From Chryseobacterium aquaeductus (GTDB lineage Bacteria > Bacteroidota > Bacteroidia > Flavobacteriales > Weeksellaceae): a DNA stretch of 64,000 nt. The notes beneath the pieces are model-generated. The model did not search any database. It saw only the letters and a list, made by a program, of their open reading frames with translations, and was not told the DNA's origin. Where the stretch lies: positions 2,542,001-2,606,000 of the forward strand of contig NZ_CAJIMS010000001.1 of the NCBI RefSeq assembly GCF_905175375.1, read 5' to 3'. The position numbers were made by a program, and so were the translations under genes. How positions within the stretch are numbered: position 1 is the first letter of the stretch; every line of letters begins with the position of its first letter. Positions 61,311 to 64,000 of this stretch are shown here, piece after piece.

Positions 61311-61910
61311 ATGAATATAGATGACCTTAAAAATGCATGGAATGAAGATGTTTCAGACGAAACACCGGAAATCAGCATCGAAAATAAAAATAAAATTAAT
61401 CTTCCGCTCGAAAAAATCAGAAAAAATATGAGAATGGAATTTTGGTCCACCATCGCAATTCTAATTTTTGGTTTTGCTGTAGTCTGGATTCCCGTTCCTG
61501 AAGCTCCTTTTAAGTTTAAATTTTATCTAACGGTATTGCTTGCATCGATGGTAATTGTTATTTCTTTTTTCTTCAGCAAGTTTTTTAAATTGTATAAAGA
61601 CATCAGCAACCCAATGTTGAAAACGTATGATTCTCTCAAAGATTTAATGTACCAATTTGATCTCAACAAGCAGTACTATCTCTCATTTATGCTTTCGTTT
61701 GTACCTTTTTTGGTTTGCGAATTAATTATTGTTGTTGAATTTCTTCCACACCGTGAGCCTCTGAGTGATCTGCATATTGCGGTTACCGTCATTTCTGCAT
61801 TGGCACTTGGGCTTTTTGGTCTTCTTCTTCTGGGAAAATATTGGTACAGAATATTTTATGGAAGATATGTTCAGCAGATTGAAAATTTGTTGAATGAATT
61901 GAGAAAATAA
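61311..61910 (+). CDS. Membrane protein following the sigma gene
   Basis: The 199-residue protein has a short cytoplasmic N-terminus (1-45: IDDLKNAWNEDVSDETPEIS, NKINLPLEKIRKNMRMEFW) and four membrane helices (about 46-62, 70-90, 122-142, 150-172). NDLKNAW-type N-termini occur in a family of flavobacterial membrane proteins encoded right after ECF sigma genes. It has no zinc-binding HxxxCxxC motif. An anti-sigma role is inferred from position. Confidence 0.6.
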   Translation: MNIDDLKNAWNEDVSDETPEISIENKNKINLPLEKIRKNMRMEFWSTIAILIFGFAVVWIPVPEAPFKFKFYLTVLLASMVIVISFFFSKFFKLYKDISNPMLKTYDSLKDLMYQFDLNKQYYLSFMLSFVPFLVCELIIVVEFLPHREPLSDLHIAVTVISALALGLFGLLLLGKYWYRIFYGRYVQQIENLLNELRK

Positions 61911-61915
61911 ATTTT

Positions 61916-63514
61916 TTAAAGAGAATTTTTTTGAATTTTAGTTTCTTTCTCTTTTGCAATTTCATTCTTTATCCAATCCAACTGAACATCTCTTTTGTCT
62001 AAAATATCCTGCATACTTTGGTTTATTTCAATATCGGGAACGACACCTTTCCGAGTATTGCTAAAGTCAATGTTGGGCTGAATAAGCAGTAAGCCAATCG
62101 GAAAATCAATTTTAGAATGAGGAAGTTTTTGATAAGAATAAAATCCGGCAACAGTACCATCATTGGCTCCGCCAGTTTCTTCACCCACCAAAATTGCACG
62201 CTTTTCAAATTTTAATTTTGCTGCGATAACAGAAGATGCAGAAAAACTTCCGCCATTAATTAAGACATAAACCTTTCCCTTAAAAGCATTTTTCTTGGGT
62301 TTGGTAGATTTGTTTTCTTTCATTTTGTAATAAGCGACACCGTCTTTTCCTCTGTAAACACTAAATAGCTGCGAGAAAAAATATCCGGGATAAAGCAAAC
62401 TTTTTAGTGCATAATGAAACGGATTTGATCTTCTGAAATAATTGGTTTTGAAGGGAGTAACACTTGATGCCAGCTCAGAAGGTTTTACCAAAATAAAAGG
62501 CTCCGAAGCAAGGTATGAATACAAATTGTTGATTTCGTAGAGCGAGCCGCCGTAGTTATTCCGAATGTCGATAATTAAATAAGAAACTTCTGCATTCTTG
62601 ATTTTGCCAAATGATTCTTTGTAAAAACGGTTAGAAAATGTTCTCGAAAAACTCTGAATTTTCATGTATGCAACAGCACTGTCTTTATCCAGAAATTTGA
62701 AATTTCTATTGTACGAACTTGTGGATGCTACATAATCATTCACTTTCTTTTCGGGTGTTCGTTTTTTCTCGGCCTTGTCTTTTTCTTTGTCTACCTTGTT
62801 TTTAGATTCTCTTTTTAGATGTACTATTTTTCTTTCTCCATCGTAAAGGGTTTCTATTTTTGCACTGTCCATGATGCCTTTCTCGGCAACATAAAAATTG
62901 AAGAAGACATCTTTCAGATAATAATTTTGAAACGTCGTGTTGTAACCGTCACTGTTGATCAATTCACGGTATTTTTGCAGATAATCAGAAACAGGAACTT
63001 CATTAATGCTTAAGATTTCTGTTCCGGGTTTTATATTTTCAACTGAATCTTTATTTTCGATGATGTACAATTGATTGTCTTCCACATGATATTCAAAACG
63101 TCCGAAAAGCCCTTTCTTACTTTTTAAAACTTTAATTTCTTTCCTGTTAAATTTTTTAGCAGGAATTTTCAGGGATAGATGCCCTTCGCGTACTTTTGCG
63201 ATCACAGGCTGTAATTTGAAATAAAACTGAACAGGTGTAAGTGGTTTGTTAATTGTACTTTTAAGGCTGTCAAATTTAAATTTAAGTTCAGTTTTTGAAA
63301 TATACCAATCAAATTTAGGATGCAATTCCTGAAGTTTTAAGTATGCGAAATCTATGTCTTCCCGCATTTTTTCTGGTGAAATACTTGTGGTAAGATGCTG
63401 ATTGTCTTTTTTCACCGAAGCGCAAGATGATATTGTAAGTGCGAAAAAGATAAAAAGGAAATATTTCAATTTGATTTTTTTAAAGTTTAAATTTAAAAAG
63501 TTTAAGATGATCAA
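61916..63514 (-). CDS. S41-family peptidase lipoprotein
   Basis: The 532-residue protein has a lipoprotein signal (LTISSC, Cys31). The domain order is helical N-terminus (AYLKLQELHPKFDWYISKTE), a PDZ-like region (IKPGTEILSINEVPVSDYLQ), and the S41 core (about 280-520: VAYMKIQSFSRTFSNRFYKE, YLIIDIRNNYGGSLYEINNL, GKVYVLINGGSFSASSVIAA). The catalytic Ser is in SFSASS. It is a tail-specific type protease anchored in the outer membrane. A low-complexity Lys/Glu insert lies near 240-260. Substrate unknown. Confidence 0.8.
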   Translation of the reverse strand: MIILNFLNLNFKKIKLKYFLFIFFALTISSCASVKKDNQHLTTSISPEKMREDIDFAYLKLQELHPKFDWYISKTELKFKFDSLKSTINKPLTPVQFYFKLQPVIAKVREGHLSLKIPAKKFNRKEIKVLKSKKGLFGRFEYHVEDNQLYIIENKDSVENIKPGTEILSINEVPVSDYLQKYRELINSDGYNTTFQNYYLKDVFFNFYVAEKGIMDSAKIETLYDGERKIVHLKRESKNKVDKEKDKAEKKRTPEKKVNDYVASTSSYNRNFKFLDKDSAVAYMKIQSFSRTFSNRFYKESFGKIKNAEVSYLIIDIRNNYGGSLYEINNLYSYLASEPFILVKPSELASSVTPFKTNYFRRSNPFHYALKSLLYPGYFFSQLFSVYRGKDGVAYYKMKENKSTKPKKNAFKGKVYVLINGGSFSASSVIAAKLKFEKRAILVGEETGGANDGTVAGFYSYQKLPHSKIDFPIGLLLIQPNIDFSNTRKGVVPDIEINQSMQDILDKRDVQLDWIKNEIAKEKETKIQKNSL

Positions 63515-63612
63515 GTCAAAAAAAGTAAAATTAATTCTGAGCCGTCCTATTAGAATCCATCCACTTTAAAACGTGCGGAAAGTTATACATTTGAAGTTTA
63601 TATTTTATCGAA

Positions 63613-64000
63613 ATGCTCTATTTAATTATTTTTACTTTGCTCATTGCAGCACTTACTTTCACCGTAACATCACAACAGGTTTTTGGTGCAAAACCCAAAG
63701 GCAAACGTCTGGAAAGAATGCTGAAATCTCAACATTATAAAAATAAACAGTTTCAGAATCTCAGTTATACGCCGTCATTTGCGGAAGGATACAGTTTGCC
63801 GAAAGTGATGTACAGCTTCTTTTTTGCTAAGAAAGATCCTTTTTTAAAACCACATCGCAGTGTTCCGGCTGTTCAGACAGATTTAAAAAACCTTCCAAAA
63901 AGCGAAGATGTTTTTATATGGTTAGGACACTCGTCGTACTTCTTGCAAATGGACGGAGTTTCTTTTCTCATAGATCCTGTTCTCAGTAATTATGGTTCGC
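63613..64000 (+). CDS. MBL-fold metallohydrolase, N-terminal part (cut by window end)
   Basis: The frame runs open to the end of the window. An N-terminal hydrophobic helix (1-20: LYLIIFTLLIAALTF) is followed by GKRLERMLKSQHYKNKQF, FAKKDPFLKPHR, and VFIWLGHSSYFLQMDGVSFL then IDPVLS, the start of a metallo-beta-lactamase fold of the UlaG/NAPE-PLD type. The metal-binding HxHxDH would follow and is not seen. Likely a membrane-anchored lipid or phosphodiester hydrolase. Confidence 0.7.
   Translation, partial: MLYLIIFTLLIAALTFTVTSQQVFGAKPKGKRLERMLKSQHYKNKQFQNLSYTPSFAEGYSLPKVMYSFFFAKKDPFLKPHRSVPAVQTDLKNLPKSEDVFIWLGHSSYFLQMDGVSFLIDPVLSNYGS

Overview
The window is AT-rich Bacteroidota DNA and reads like the family Weeksellaceae, close to Chryseobacterium. 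The evidence is the set of gene families: T9SS-age surface proteins with the VGINxxSP motif, a Bat/MoxR aerotolerance operon, a YpdA-type disulfide reductase, an OlsF-like aminolipid acyltransferase, DUF4834 and DUF6263 proteins, promoters of the TAnnTTTG type, and a general lack of Shine-Dalgarno sequences. No rRNA, CRISPR array, intact prophage or intact insertion sequence was found. Assignment to genus is an inference.

Bases 1-13,200 form an accessory, decaying region. It holds three surface-protein genes (one intact, one without a signal peptide, one broken), a duplicated leader of about 107 bp, a pair of small helix-turn-helix genes joined by an ATGA overlap, a truncated glycosyltransferase, and fragments of an IS3-type transposase, a Y-family DNA polymerase and a Crp/Fnr regulator. 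From 7.8 to 13.2 kb lies a stress/redox group: an NADP oxidoreductase with a SnoaL-like protein and a divergent HxlR regulator, a fused hxlR/DJ-1 scar, a bestrophin gene and a second oxidoreductase broken by single-base losses, a DoxX-like protein, a YCII protein and a Crp regulator. The zone ends next to two tandem tRNA-Phe genes.

Bases 14.3-35.1 kb are mainly housekeeping: OlsF-like acyltransferase, aspartate kinase, fbp and menC, glnS, a major-facilitator transporter, a TonB-dependent receptor, ypdA, a family 4 glycosyltransferase, a YfhO-like membrane protein, a DUF6263 lipoprotein, rlmB and a DinB-fold protein. Bases 35.3-43.6 kb are the Bat operon: MoxR ATPase, DUF58 protein, a DUF4381-like membrane protein, BatA, BatB, BatC and BatD, followed by a MarC-family protein; no batE follows.

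Bases 44.5-64 kb carry an abundant-type OmpA protein, a YeeZ-like Rossmann protein, a lipoprotein L,D-transpeptidase, an aspartyl protease with PDZ domain, an esterase, tyrS, two ECF sigma factors, lipA, a DAO-family oxidoreductase, an S41 protease and a start of an MBL-fold hydrolase. Two promoters here (in front of the two SIMPL-domain genes) carry the same pair of ACTTGGTGA boxes spaced exactly 21 bp and the same promoter layout. That looks like a small envelope regulon under one LytTR-like activator and is the most interesting regulatory signal seen.
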